From positions 992,001-1,056,000 of the forward strand of contig CANMIH010000001.1 in assembly GCA_947497905.1 (NCBI GenBank): a stretch of DNA of 64,000 nt, read 5' to 3'. Within the stretch, counting starts at the first letter, position 1, and each line of letters begins with the position of its first letter. The DNA is from an uncultured Pelagimonas sp. Its GTDB lineage: Bacteria > Pseudomonadota > Alphaproteobacteria > Rhodobacterales > Rhodobacteraceae. The translations under genes and the position numbers were made by a program. A model generated the notes under the pieces. It saw only the letters and a list, made by a program, of their open reading frames with translations. It was not told where the DNA came from and did no database searches. Positions 26,518-35,734 of the stretch are shown piece by piece.

Positions 26518-27284
26518 TCACGTGCGGCTGATCGCTGCGCAGCGAGGTTTTAGCCCCGAGCGCGGCAATCGCGATGATCAGCAGCCATTTGGAGACCCGC
26601 GCGGCCATCTCGGGCATCTCTTGCGTCAGCAGCCCGGTGTTGGCGGCTATCCCCGGCGCAAAGAAAACCAAAAAGAACATCGGCACCGGAGTTTTCTGCG
26701 CCTTCTCCCGCCCGCCCGACGCAGTGCAGACCAGGATCAACACGCACAGCACCACGGGCAGCAGGCTGACCCGCGCCATTTTCACCAGCGTCGCCAGTTC
26801 TGCGGTTTCTTCGGAAATGGAGAGCCCCGCGCCCACAACCTAGGCGACATCATGGATTGACGCGCCAAGGAGAAAGGCAATCTGCGCTTCGCTAAAGCCG
26901 AGCTGAACCAGGAGGATCGGATAGAGGATCATCGCCAGCGCCTCCGACGCGCCGCAGATTGCGACGGCGCCGCCAGTCAGCATGCCGACCTGCCAGTCCC
27001 GGCGCGACAGCAGCAGGCCGAGCAGGATTGTCCCGGCCAGAAGCCATATCACTGACGCTACCCCGCACGCCCAACAAGGTGACACCCGCGTGCAACAGTG
27101 TTTTTGCGGTGAAGGTTATACCGTGGGCCGTGGCGGGCTCTTCGGCAACCGGGTTGAAGGTCATGCCGACTAACAAGGCCAAGAGCATGACCGGCGTGCC
27201 GAAATGATTGGAAAGAAACACTGTAGCCAGCCCTATCACCGCAGCCAGGACTATACCGGGATAAAGCTCCCGTGTTTGCGCCAA
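26518..27284 (-). pseudogene. YeiH-family (putative sulfate exporter) membrane protein remnant
   Basis: Fragments of a PF03601-type polytopic protein. The N-terminal part is MAQTRELYPGIVLAAVIGLATV. After a frameshift near 27060 comes GMLTGGAVAICGASEALAMI. An in-frame TAG near 26838 follows SIHDVA, after which VVGAGLSISEETAELATLVKM continues. The C terminus is cut by the IS110 element at about 26517. One frameshift, one stop and one truncation make it non-functional. Confidence 0.8.
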
Positions 27285-27331
27285 AAGGGTGAAGGCTGCG
27301 CGAAGGCAATCTTGTTCAGCTAAGCCAGCAT

Positions 27332-27926
27332 TCAGATCTCGGTCCGGTAGTCGGTTTCGAAGGGAGACATGACGACGTAGACGGATTTCAGCTGGCTGAA
27401 AGGCACGACAACCGCGCGAGCGTTTTCCCGGCCGATGCCGGACTGCCCGACACCAAGCCGGTCAGCGAGACCTTGGCGATGCCGGGATGGCTGGTGAGCA
27501 TGGCACCAGTGTCCTCCATCCCCTGCACCACATTGAACAGCCCCACTGGGGCGCCTGCTTCGGTCAGGAGTTCAGTCGGTTTCAGCGCGGTTAGCGGCGT
27601 CAGCTCGGAGGGTTTGAAGATCATCGCGTTACCACAGTCCAGAGCAGGCGCTGGTTTCGGAAAAAGACCTGCCAGTGCTCAGGGTTTCCAGAACTGACAG
27701 CTCTTCGTCGCGTTGGCGGATCAGATTGGCGGCGCGGCGTAGCACACGTCTCCGTTCGGCCGGAGCCGTTGCGGCCCGGGCGGCCTGCGCGTCGCTTGCG
27801 CAGGCCACGGCCCGTTCCACAATGGATGGGGAGGCACCCTGCAGCCTGGCAATCACATCCCCTTGGCCGGGTTGATGCAATCAAAGGGAACGCAAGCGGG
27901 ATCGTCCAGATACCTCCCACCGACAT
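27332..27926 (-). pseudogene. betB: Betaine-aldehyde dehydrogenase (betB-like) remnant
   Basis: Three blocks of a BetB-type aldehyde dehydrogenase survive. The N-terminal block has GDVIARLQGASPSIVERAVA and [15 protein letters not shown]. The central block (27388-27624) has [20 protein letters not shown] and [11 protein letters not shown]. The C-terminal end, in another frame, reads [20 protein letters not shown] and ends at 27332. Large internal segments, including the catalytic cysteine region, are missing. Its presence next to a BCCT transporter and Rieske/reductase genes suggests the island once carried more of a betaine pathway. Confidence 0.75.
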
Positions 27927-27980
27927 AATGGAATGCTTCGGGCTGGCATGGAAAATCGGGCATACTGGCGTTCCTTGTCT

Positions 27981-28334
27981 TCAGATGTGCACGAACAGAT
28001 CGCTGCCTTCGACGGATACGTCGAAGCGGCGGGTCTTGACCGAAGGATCGACCAAGAATTCACCCGAGCGGATGTCGAATTCCCAACCGTGCCAGGCACA
28101 GCGAACGATTTCGCCTGCTCGGTCGTAGACGAACTCGGTGGAATCCGTTTGTTTGGTGGTGCCGCACACCGGGCCTTCACACAGCGCCGCGCCCTTGTGT
28201 GGGCAGATGTTCAGCAGCGCGTGGTAGCCGTCTTCCAGCTTGAACACGCCAATCGGCATATTGGAAACGGTGACGATCTTGGCCGCGTCCTGCGGGACTT
28301 CGTCTGCCTTGCAGGCAAAATGCTTGGTGGTCAT
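27981..28334 (-). CDS. Rieske [2Fe-2S] ferredoxin-like protein
   Basis: A 117-residue protein made of a single Rieske domain. Cluster ligands are in ICPHKGAALCEG (C-x-H, about 43-45) and CAWHGWEF (C-x-x-H, about 79-82). The spacing between them is longer than average, with an inserted VCGTTKQTDSTEF loop. It ends after the Rieske fold, so it is an electron carrier or subunit and not a full ring-hydroxylating oxygenase. It begins 12 bp after the amidohydrolase stop and is co-transcribed with it. Confidence 0.85.
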   Translation of the reverse strand: MTTKHFACKADEVPQDAAKIVTVSNMPIGVFKLEDGYHALLNICPHKGAALCEGPVCGTTKQTDSTEFVYDRAGEIVRCAWHGWEFDIRSGEFLVDPSVKTRRFDVSVEGSDLFVHI

Positions 28335-28346
28335 CGCTGTGGCTCC

Positions 28347-29429
28347 TTATTCTGCGGCCTGGGCTGCTGGGCGCGGCAGGCGGGTATAGACGTCCAGCGC
28401 ATTGAGGCCGAAGATCTTCTCGCGCCAGGCCGGGGGCACGTGCAGCTTATTGACGTCATCGTAATCCCAATGCGGGTAGTCGGAGGCGAACATCAGGGTA
28501 TTCTCGCCGTCCATCGCCTCGAGTGTGGCCCACAGGTGCTGGATATTCTTCGGCTGCTCCAGCGGCTGGGTCGAAAAGCGGAAGTGGTCCTTGAAGTATT
28601 CAGACGGCAGACGCTTCAGCCACGGGGTTTCCTTGCGCAGCGCCTTGTAGTTGGCGTCCAAGCGCCAGAGAACGGAAGGCACCCAAGCAACACCACATTC
28701 GATGACGACCACCTTTAGCGAAGGCCATTTCTCGAACACACCATTGGCAATTAAGCTGGCCATATGGGTCATCGCAGTCTGCGGCAAAATCGCGTGGGTT
28801 TCCCAGAAGAAGGTCGACGGACCGGCCCCGATCGGGGTCGAGTTAATGCCGCCCTGGCCGCCCAGATGCATGGCAAAGGGCAGGCCCATTTCGGCGCATG
28901 CCTCATAGATCGGGTGATAGAATGGATCGCCGTAGGGGCGCGCGGCGCCGTGGCTCACCAAAACCTGAACTATACGCGGGTGGCTGCCCACGCGGCGGAT
29001 TTCAGCGGCGGCCAGATGCGGATCCTGCGGCGCCACCACGATGGATCCCCAGAAGCGGTCATCTTTGGGCAGCCAGTAGTCGATCATATAATCGTTGTAG
29101 GCTTTACACAGCGCGTTGGCATAGTAGGGATTGGCCAGTGTCGAGGCTTCGATCGGTTCATCACCGGTCAGGATCGCAACATCGATATTGTATTTATCGA
29201 GATGCTTTTCCTTCATGATCAGGTAGTTGTCGTCTTCCTCGATGGGGTTGACGTCATGGCGGGCGAAACCTTCCGGGTGGAACCAGGGCCGATGGCCGTG
29301 GGGGAACGCGCCGCGCGGGCCGGTGCGTTCGCCGCGGACGAACATGTCCTTGAAAAGACCATCCATATACGGTTCCAGAACCGTAGCGCTGCACCAATAG
29401 TTATGGCAGTCGCAATCGACGATAAACAT
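28347..29429 (-). CDS. Amidohydrolase-2 family metal-dependent hydrolase
   Basis: A 360-residue TIM-barrel protein of the ACMSD-like amidohydrolase_2 family. The N-terminal metal motif is VDCDCHNYW (C-x-D-x-H-like), with MHLGGQGG near 190, THMASLIANGVFEKWPS near 225 and FASDYPHWDYD near 320. The family includes decarboxylases and hydrolases of aromatic or cyclic acids. It is the first gene of the pair with the Rieske protein and is divergent from the LysR regulator. Substrate unknown. Confidence 0.82.
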   Translation of the reverse strand: MFIVDCDCHNYWCSATVLEPYMDGLFKDMFVRGERTGPRGAFPHGHRPWFHPEGFARHDVNPIEEDDNYLIMKEKHLDKYNIDVAILTGDEPIEASTLANPYYANALCKAYNDYMIDYWLPKDDRFWGSIVVAPQDPHLAAAEIRRVGSHPRIVQVLVSHGAARPYGDPFYHPIYEACAEMGLPFAMHLGGQGGINSTPIGAGPSTFFWETHAILPQTAMTHMASLIANGVFEKWPSLKVVVIECGVAWVPSVLWRLDANYKALRKETPWLKRLPSEYFKDHFRFSTQPLEQPKNIQHLWATLEAMDGENTLMFASDYPHWDYDDVNKLHVPPAWREKIFGLNALDVYTRLPRPAAQAAE

Positions 29430-29555
29430 GCGCTTCTCCTCTCGCTAGTCCAGTTAGGACGGGCTGTCGTCTCTGTTTGCTAAGTCTTGATAAGAAGCGG
29501 AGATGCGCAAATAAATGCAATTGATATACCGCTTTCAATCGATATTATTGATTGA

Positions 29556-30431
29556 ATGAACCGACACCTGCTTCTTACCTATATGGATGTTCTGGAGACC
29601 CGGAACTTCAATCGTACGGCCGAACGGTTGAACATCACCCAGTCGACCGTCAGTGCGCGGATACGCCAGCTCGAGAGTGAACTTGACACGCGGCTCTTTG
29701 AACGTGGGCGGGGTGGGGCAGATCCGACGGCAGCAGGGCGGCGATTTGAAACCCATTGCAGGTCGCTATTGGCAGCGTGGAGTTTGGCCAAACGGGATGT
29801 GTCTGCAGGGAGTGGACTAAGCCGACCACGGCTTAGAGTGTCTGTACAGTTCAGTCTAGCACAGTCAATTCTGGTCGAATGGGCCAAGCAGATCCGCAAT
29901 CAGGTCCCAAAGCTCGATCTGTATCTTGAATCTAACTTTTCCCAGCAAATTCAGCGTGATGTTTTAACCGGAGAGACTGATATCGGCGTCGTTTTTGCGC
30001 CACAACAGTTTCCCGATGTGCATGTTGCTGAGTTCGGGTCTGAAAACTATGTGATGATGTCGACAGACTATGACAACTTCTGCGATGTGAATTGGTCTCG
30101 TTATATTAAAGTCGCCTATACATCGTATTTTGATCGTCAGCACGATGAAGTGTTTCCCAACCTTGCACATGTTCAGACGGTTGTCGGTAGCGATGATCTC
30201 GCGGTTAGTTTCTTGAAAGAGGAAGGTGGAACCGCTTTTTTGCCAAGCTTGGCGGTGCCTGCCTTGATGCAAGAAGTCCCGAGTCTGAGGCCGGTTGAAG
30301 GAGCCCCGGTTATTCCGCAACCCCTCTATTCCATCGTTCATACTCGAAAACGGCATGATCCACTTGTGACACAGGCTGTGTCACTGATACGCAAACTGGC
30401 AACCGAGCATTCCATCGACGATTTCGATTAA
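29556..30431 (+). CDS. LysR-family transcriptional regulator
   Basis: A 291-residue LysR regulator. It starts MNRHLLLTYMDVLETRNFNR and has the HTH AERLNITQSTVSARIRQLES, with an effector-binding domain after about residue 90. The divergent start of the amidohydrolase gene is 126 bp away, in an AT-rich gap with TTGATT/AATCAA symmetry around 29520-29555. It probably controls the amidohydrolase-Rieske pair, and perhaps the rightward reductase and transporter. Confidence 0.86.
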   Translation: MNRHLLLTYMDVLETRNFNRTAERLNITQSTVSARIRQLESELDTRLFERGRGGADPTAAGRRFETHCRSLLAAWSLAKRDVSAGSGLSRPRLRVSVQFSLAQSILVEWAKQIRNQVPKLDLYLESNFSQQIQRDVLTGETDIGVVFAPQQFPDVHVAEFGSENYVMMSTDYDNFCDVNWSRYIKVAYTSYFDRQHDEVFPNLAHVQTVVGSDDLAVSFLKEEGGTAFLPSLAVPALMQEVPSLRPVEGAPVIPQPLYSIVHTRKRHDPLVTQAVSLIRKLATEHSIDDFD

Positions 30432-30511
30432 AGAGATATTTCTATCGCATTTTTGTAAGGGGGTCGTCGTCGATAGTTTCCCACGAACTATATCTTGGAG
30501 GCAACCAAACT

Positions 30512-31573
30512 ATGCTTGTCGCTATCGACAGCCCGTTTTCCCTGAGCACAGCTAATACACAGCCCTGCTATGGCGGGGGGCCAGCGACGCTGGTCTGCAA
30601 AGCCGTGATCGAAGAAACACACGACTGCAAGACTTTCGTATTCGAAGATTCCCAAAGCCGCAGCTTTGATTTCAAACCTGGTCAATACGTTTCGTTCAAG
30701 TTCGAAATCGAGGGGCAGACGCATGTGCGAGCCTATTCCATTTCGTCCACGCCGACCCGTCCGCATAACATTCAGGTGACGGTCAAACGTGTGCCCGGTG
30801 GGCTGGTCTCGAACCACTTGAACGACGATGTGCAACCGGGCACTGAAATTGAAATCGCCGATGTTTCCGGGTCGTTCAACTGGATCGACATCCCTTGTGA
30901 CAAGCCGCTGCTTTTGTCCGGCGGGTCAGGCGTGACCCCGGTGATGTCGATGCTGCAATACATCACTGACGTGACCTTGGCCAAAGATGTGACCTTTGTT
31001 CATTTTGCGCGCTCCCCCCGAGACATCATTTTTCGCGACCAGCTGGAATTCCTGCACAAGCGTTTTGAGAATGTGACAGTGCACCTGGTAGTGGATTCTA
31101 AAGATGATCTGCCGTTTGACGGAGAAACCGGACAGCTTTCAGCAGATCTGCTGCGACGGCTGGTGCCGGATCACGCGGAACGCAGCATTTTCATGTGCGG
31201 TCCCGAAGGTTTCATGAAAGCCGCACGCACCGTCGCGTCCGAGATCCCTTTCGCGGCCCTGCACGAAGAAAGCTTTGGTGAGAAGATCACCATTGAGGAA
31301 AACTCGGGCACTGGCGGAGAGGTGTTCTTCTCGCTGAGCGGCAAGAATGGCCATTGTGCAGAGGGCGAAACTCTTTTGCAGGCCGCATTGAACGCCGGGA
31401 TCTGGATCGACTCGGCCTGCCAGCAAGGTGTGTGCGGAAACTGCAAGGTTTTGCTCAGTCAGGGGCAGGTAGAAATGCAGGATATGGGCGGGCTTCAGCC
31501 CGGAGAAGCTGAAGCAGGCTACGTGCTGACCTGTTGCAGTTGGCCAAAAGGTGCCGTTGCGCTCGAAGCGTAA
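30512..31573 (+). CDS. FAD/NAD(P) reductase with C-terminal [2Fe-2S] ferredoxin (GbcB-like)
   Basis: A 353-residue three-domain reductase. The FAD-binding barrel has RAYSISSTPTRPHNIQVTVK near 75-95. The NAD(P) domain has LLLSGGSGVTPVMSML near 132 and FMCGPEGFMKAA near 227. The plant-type ferredoxin has CQQGVCGNCKVLL near 305 and the last cysteine near 337. Such proteins feed electrons to Rieske monooxygenases, for example the glycine-betaine demethylase system. The matching oxygenase subunit is not in the window. It sits directly upstream of a BCCT transporter, with a GGAGGCAACC ribosome site. Confidence 0.85.
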   Translation: MLVAIDSPFSLSTANTQPCYGGGPATLVCKAVIEETHDCKTFVFEDSQSRSFDFKPGQYVSFKFEIEGQTHVRAYSISSTPTRPHNIQVTVKRVPGGLVSNHLNDDVQPGTEIEIADVSGSFNWIDIPCDKPLLLSGGSGVTPVMSMLQYITDVTLAKDVTFVHFARSPRDIIFRDQLEFLHKRFENVTVHLVVDSKDDLPFDGETGQLSADLLRRLVPDHAERSIFMCGPEGFMKAARTVASEIPFAALHEESFGEKITIEENSGTGGEVFFSLSGKNGHCAEGETLLQAALNAGIWIDSACQQGVCGNCKVLLSQGQVEMQDMGGLQPGEAEAGYVLTCCSWPKGAVALEA

Positions 31574-31678
31574 TTTCGCAGTGAGAGGCACCGGCTGAGG
31601 AGACCTGCGCCTCTCATTCCCACAAGGCACGTCGCTGCCACCCGGCAGCTCGCACTCAATCAAAACGGGAGGAAAACT

Positions 31679-33337
31679 ATGTCTAAAGAAAACAAGATAT
31701 TGGAGGCACCATTACGGGAGCTTCCGATCAAAACCGCCGACAGGGGATTTTATTCAGGCTTCAATGTCGATGTGACCGTCACCGGAAAATTGGTGGTGGC
31801 GGGGCTGGTCCTGTGGGCTGTAGCGTTCCCTGATCAGGCGGGCACGGTTCTGGCCGGGTTCAACAGCTTTATTCTGTCCCATTTTGCGGCCTGGTACACC
31901 TATGTGATGGCCGCTTTTGTTCTGGTCTGCATCGCACTGGCGGTATGGCCGTCTGCCGGACGCCTTAAGATTGGGCGCGACGAGGACACCCCGGAATTTT
32001 CCAACTTTTCTTGGTTTTCGATGATGTTTGGTGCCGGAATTGGCGTCGGAATGTTGACCTGGGCCGTAGCCGAGCCGGTCTATCACTTTAAGAATAATCC
32101 TGATGTCATCATGGGGCTGGCGACAGGTAGTGGTGAAGACAATATCGTCAATGCGTTCAAGTGGTCCTATCTGCATTGGGGGTTCTCGGCTTGGGCAGCC
32201 TATGCGGTGGCGGGGCTGGCGCTTGGGTTCTTCTCCTATCGCCGTGGTCTGCCGCTGACCATCCGCTCTGCGCTGACCCCGCTTTTTGGCAGTCGCCTGT
32301 CAGGCTGGACCGGGCATCTGGTGGATATCTTTGCAGTGATTGCTACCATCCTTGGTGTGGCGCAGACGCTTGGCTTTGGGGTTGAGCAATTCGTCGCTGG
32401 CTTGTCCCAAATCGGCATTGGAGGCTGGTTGCTGAATGCCGAAGGCAATGCTTCAACCATGGGTATTATTGTGGCGCTTCTGGTGATCATGGGGGCGTCC
32501 ACGCTATCCGCATTGTCGGGGGTAGGGCGCGGCATCAAATGGTTGTCGAACCTGAATATGGGTCTGTCCTTCTTTCTGTTGGCCTTCTTCCTGATCTTTG
32601 GAGCCACCGGTTTCGGGTTGCGGGCATTGTTCGTCGGCCTTTGGGACTATGTCATTGCACTGCCCGAACTGCTGTTTACCGTCTATCGCGGTGATGGAAG
32701 CGGCGGTGTCACAGACAAGCTGGAAGGTTGGCAGGGCGGCTGGTCCGTATTCTACTGGGCGTGGTGGGTTGCCTTTGCCCCCTTTGTTGGCCTGTTTTTG
32801 GCGCGCATTTCCAAGGGTCGGACCATTCGAGAATTTGTTCTGGGCGCTGTATTTGTCCCGGCGATCATGTGCTTTGTCTGGTTTGCCTTTGCCGGCGGCA
32901 CGGCGGTCAGCCTTGAAATGACCGGAGGCGCAAACGGAGTGATCTTCGGTGCCTCCGACGGCGGCAAGATCTTTGCCATGACCGGTTTCATGCTGGGCGA
33001 TGTGCTGGGCTGGCTGATGGCAGTGGTCATCGTAGTGCTGCTGATGACCTATCTAGTGACCACGGCCGACTCCGCGGTGCTGATCGTCAACACCATCAAC
33101 GCCGCTGGCGACGAAGGGCCAAAGGCGCGCCCCCATATCATCTTTTGGGGCGTGGCACTCAGCCTTGTGGTGGCGGCATTGCTGCTGGTTGGCGGGCTTA
33201 AGGCGATCCAGACCGCGATGGTCATCGGCGCCTTACCCTTCTCCTTTGTCATGGTGCTGATGTGCATTGCGCTGATCAAAGCCATCCTGCGCGACAGCAT
33301 CCGTTCATCGCAGCAGATGCAGGAAACCACTTCCTAA
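31679..33337 (+). CDS. BCCT-family betaine/choline/carnitine transporter
   Basis: A 552-residue polytopic protein with about twelve TM segments. Family signatures are FGAGIGVGMLTWAVAEPVYH near 115-135, LHWGFSAWAAYAVAGLALGF near 165-185, and the tryptophan-rich VFYWAWWVAFAPFVGLFLAR near 355. The C-terminal tail is short, suggesting constitutive or substrate-driven rather than osmosensing uptake. With the GbcB-like reductase and the decayed betB it points to quaternary-amine use. A hairpin follows the stop. Confidence 0.9.
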   Translation: MSKENKILEAPLRELPIKTADRGFYSGFNVDVTVTGKLVVAGLVLWAVAFPDQAGTVLAGFNSFILSHFAAWYTYVMAAFVLVCIALAVWPSAGRLKIGRDEDTPEFSNFSWFSMMFGAGIGVGMLTWAVAEPVYHFKNNPDVIMGLATGSGEDNIVNAFKWSYLHWGFSAWAAYAVAGLALGFFSYRRGLPLTIRSALTPLFGSRLSGWTGHLVDIFAVIATILGVAQTLGFGVEQFVAGLSQIGIGGWLLNAEGNASTMGIIVALLVIMGASTLSALSGVGRGIKWLSNLNMGLSFFLLAFFLIFGATGFGLRALFVGLWDYVIALPELLFTVYRGDGSGGVTDKLEGWQGGWSVFYWAWWVAFAPFVGLFLARISKGRTIREFVLGAVFVPAIMCFVWFAFAGGTAVSLEMTGGANGVIFGASDGGKIFAMTGFMLGDVLGWLMAVVIVVLLMTYLVTTADSAVLIVNTINAAGDEGPKARPHIIFWGVALSLVVAALLLVGGLKAIQTAMVIGALPFSFVMVLMCIALIKAILRDSIRSSQQMQETTS

Positions 33338-33350
33338 ACCATGTTACTCT

Positions 33351-33380
33351 CCGTTGCGCCGTTTCAGAACGGCGCAACGG
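33351..33380 (+). terminator. Stem-loop after BCCT gene
   Basis: CCGTTGCGCCGTT and AACGGCGCAACGG pair into a 13-bp stem with a 4-nt loop, 13 bp after the transporter stop. There is no good T-run afterward, so termination may need Rho, or the hairpin may protect the mRNA end. Confidence 0.65.
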
Positions 33381-33809
33381 TCACTTCTAAATGTTTGATC
33401 CCAGCTTTTGTTGGTGCGATTTTTCCTCGGAATGGAAACCAGCCCTCATGCTGCAATGCACACCAATGCCGTAGAAGGGCTGGCTGCTGTCATCTGGCAG
33501 CCTGGGACACGTGCGAAATTCCAGAAACCTTGCTTCCGCATCGCCGCTAGGCAGCTCCGAGCCCAAATTGCCGTATGCTGCGTTATGCACATTAACACCA
33601 GAACCGCTGAAAGCCGACATAGGTGCTGGAAGCAATCGCACAAATCTGACTTTCCAAATGGCCTGGGCGGAAGTTCAGCCTACAGTTAAACCCTCAGCCT
33701 TTTCCAATTAACTCGGTGGGGTCATGAGACTTTTGTTCACCTTGTGGAAACGAGCATGTTTGTTCGTGGGCAACAAGTCTCCACTTGACATAACGCGCTC
33801 TTTTTCTGA
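33381..33809. other. Intergenic, no gene recognised
   Basis: About 430 bp between the BCCT terminator and the riboswitch. An 84-codon frame on the minus strand and an overlapping 93-codon frame on the plus strand have no ribosome site, family motif or signal peptide that I can support. TTGACA at 33784-33789 near the right end could be the -35 of the riboswitch transcript. Confidence 0.45.
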
Positions 33810-33992
33810 CACAGGCGTTGATGGTTCCCGGGACACTTACACTGGGATGAAAAGGGAATTTGGTGCGAGCGTGAGCTCAAATCCAAGACTGCCCCCGCAA
33901 CTGTAGGCGGTGAGCAACCTGTCAAAGCCACTGGGTCGCAATGACTTGGGAAGGGACAGGACGCGATGATCCGCAAGTCAGGAGACCTGCCA
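33810..33992 (+). promoter_or_regulatory. Cobalamin (B12) riboswitch
   Basis: Conserved blocks of the AdoCbl riboswitch occur in order: GATGGTTCCCGGGA, GGGAATTTGGTGCGAG, AATCCAAGACTGCCCCCGCA, ACTGTAGGCGG, AGCCACTGGGTCG, TTGGGAAGG, GATGATCCGCAAGTCAGGAG and ACCTGCC. It ends about 100 bp before the CbiX/ferredoxin-like gene, so cobalamin should repress the four-gene uptake operon that follows. Confidence 0.93.
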
Positions 33993-34095
33993 TCATGGAA
34001 TGTAACCAACCGGGCGGAGGGCCTGCGGAGGACATGATGACAGATATATTTGGACCAGATCCAATGCGCTGCCTGCCTCCGTTTGTGGGGCAAAG

Positions 34096-34815
34096 ATGGA
34101 CGCGTTTATCTACATAGTTTCGGCAAGCTACGTGAGCGAAGGCAAGTTTCGCTCCCTTGCAAATAAACTTATCACAGCGGCCCCTTGCCGCGCTATGGCG
34201 GTGCGTCTGGAGGCATCAGGGGAAGGGTTTTGGCATGCGCTGGATCAGCTATCCGCCGAAGGTGCGAGCCGGATTGAGCTAAGGCCGATCGGTTTACCGT
34301 TTTCACAAAGCCTTGAGAAATGGATTCCAAAAGCGGCTGGAAGCTGGCTCGACTCCTATGAAGGCAAACCTCCCGCCGTCTTCTTTGCTGAACCGCTGCA
34401 ATCCGACGGTGAATTTGTAAAACACGCAGCCCGTGCGACTGTCCGGCACAAACAGATCGCTCCCCTACCAAACGGAGAATTCGGTAAGGGGTGGGATGAT
34501 CCTCCCGCCTTTAAACACCACTTGCTCGTCTGCACTGGCCCGAGATGTCATTTGAAGGATGCGCCCAAGCTCCTCGCAGCGTTGAAGGCAGAGCTTGGGC
34601 AGGCACGCCTCACTTCGGACTGTCTCGTCACCTCAACTGGATGCCTTTTCCCCTGCAACAGTGGTCCTGTGCTTGTCCATTACCCCTTGGGGAATTGGTA
34701 CAAGATCACCGATTTGACAGACCTTAGAACATTTGTGTCTCAGGCACTGCGCGCTGGAACAATTCCGAAAAACTTACTCATTCATCAAACAGGAGACACC
34801 CATGAAACTGCTTAA
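34096..34815 (+). CDS. CbiX-like/[2Fe-2S] thioredoxin-fold ferredoxin protein under B12 control
   Basis: A 239-residue protein. The N-terminal half (about 1-125) is reminiscent of small CbiX-type chelatase folds but lacks a clear catalytic histidine motif. The C-terminal half (about 138-225) is a thioredoxin-like ferredoxin with LLVCTGPRCHLKDAPKLL, DCLVTSTGCLFPCNSGPVLV and YKITD, four cysteines arranged as in (2Fe-2S) ferredoxins. It is the first gene after the riboswitch and overlaps the binding-protein gene by 14 bp. Role in cobalt or corrinoid handling is inferred. Confidence 0.65.
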   Translation: MDAFIYIVSASYVSEGKFRSLANKLITAAPCRAMAVRLEASGEGFWHALDQLSAEGASRIELRPIGLPFSQSLEKWIPKAAGSWLDSYEGKPPAVFFAEPLQSDGEFVKHAARATVRHKQIAPLPNGEFGKGWDDPPAFKHHLLVCTGPRCHLKDAPKLLAALKAELGQARLTSDCLVTSTGCLFPCNSGPVLVHYPLGNWYKITDLTDLRTFVSQALRAGTIPKNLLIHQTGDTHETA

Positions 34816-35734
34816 ATTCCTAGCGCCACTTGCCGTCATGGCCGGCGTTGCACAAGCAGACCCTGTCACTATTCAGGGCTGCGATGCGGCGTTTACTTTC
34901 GAAAAGGTTCCATCCCGTGCCATCACGCTGAACCAACAGGCCACCGAGGTTATGTTGGCGCTGGGGCTAGAAGGTTCCATGGTAGGTACCGCTTATCTGG
35001 ACGATAAGATACCAGCGCAGTGGGAACAGGCATTTAACAAAGTTCCAGTCTTGGCCGAAAAATACCCGGCGGCCGAAGTCGTCATGGCCAATGAACCAGA
35101 TTTCCTGTTTGCGGGCTTTGGCTCCGCCTTCTCCGAAGACAATCTTGGAGAAGCACAGAAGTGGCATGGTCTTGGCATCGGAACGTATCTTGTGGATGCA
35201 TCCTGTAAGGCGGCACATCCGAAGAACGTGCCTCTAACCATCGATCCGATCCTAAAGGACATAGAAACCATCGGTGCGATCTTTGACGTTAGAGACGAGG
35301 CTGCCGCTCTGATCGCAGAAACCAAAGCGCGTATCGAAGCTGTGAACAAAAGCCCAGCAGGAGCAGGTCGCACAGCGTTTATCTATGACAGCGGGACCGA
35401 CACGCCGTTTTCCATCGGGTGCTGTGGCGGACCGGCGCTTGTTGCCAAAACCGCTGGCCTGCAAAGCATCAGCGCTGATGTTGAAGGCACATGGGTTGAC
35501 CTCGCCTGGGAACGCGTCGTGGCTTCTGATCCGGACGTCATCCTGCTGATAGAAGCCGGTTGGTCCACCGCGCAAGAGAAACGTGAGCACATGGAGAACG
35601 ATCCGGTTCTGTCTCAACTGACCGCTGTGAAAGAAGGGCGTTTTGTTGTGGTTCCTTTCTCTGAAACCTTGCTTGGCATGCGCTTTGCCGACGGTGTTGA
35701 AAGCGTCAACGCGCAGCTTGCGGCGCTGAAGTAA
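34802..35734 (+). CDS. Corrinoid-type ABC periplasmic binding protein (BtuF-like)
   Basis: A 310-residue exported protein with signal peptide MKLLKFLAPLAVMAGVAQA. The type III (helical-backbone) binding-protein fold is recognisable in PSRAITLNQQATEVMLALGL near 36-55, NEPDFLFAGFGSAF near 98, and IYDSGTDTPFSIGCCGGPALV near 198. The ATG at 34802 is preferred over an upstream frame start. Riboswitch control and the FecCD/ATPase neighbours favour cobalamin or cobinamide as substrate; an iron siderophore is the alternative. Confidence 0.82.
   Translation: MKLLKFLAPLAVMAGVAQADPVTIQGCDAAFTFEKVPSRAITLNQQATEVMLALGLEGSMVGTAYLDDKIPAQWEQAFNKVPVLAEKYPAAEVVMANEPDFLFAGFGSAFSEDNLGEAQKWHGLGIGTYLVDASCKAAHPKNVPLTIDPILKDIETIGAIFDVRDEAAALIAETKARIEAVNKSPAGAGRTAFIYDSGTDTPFSIGCCGGPALVAKTAGLQSISADVEGTWVDLAWERVVASDPDVILLIEAGWSTAQEKREHMENDPVLSQLTAVKEGRFVVVPFSETLLGMRFADGVESVNAQLAALK

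Noticed and set aside
33387-33689. Two overlapping 84- and 93-codon frames between BCCT gene and riboswitch
   Set aside because: No ribosome site, signal peptide or family pattern; composition typical of noncoding island DNA.
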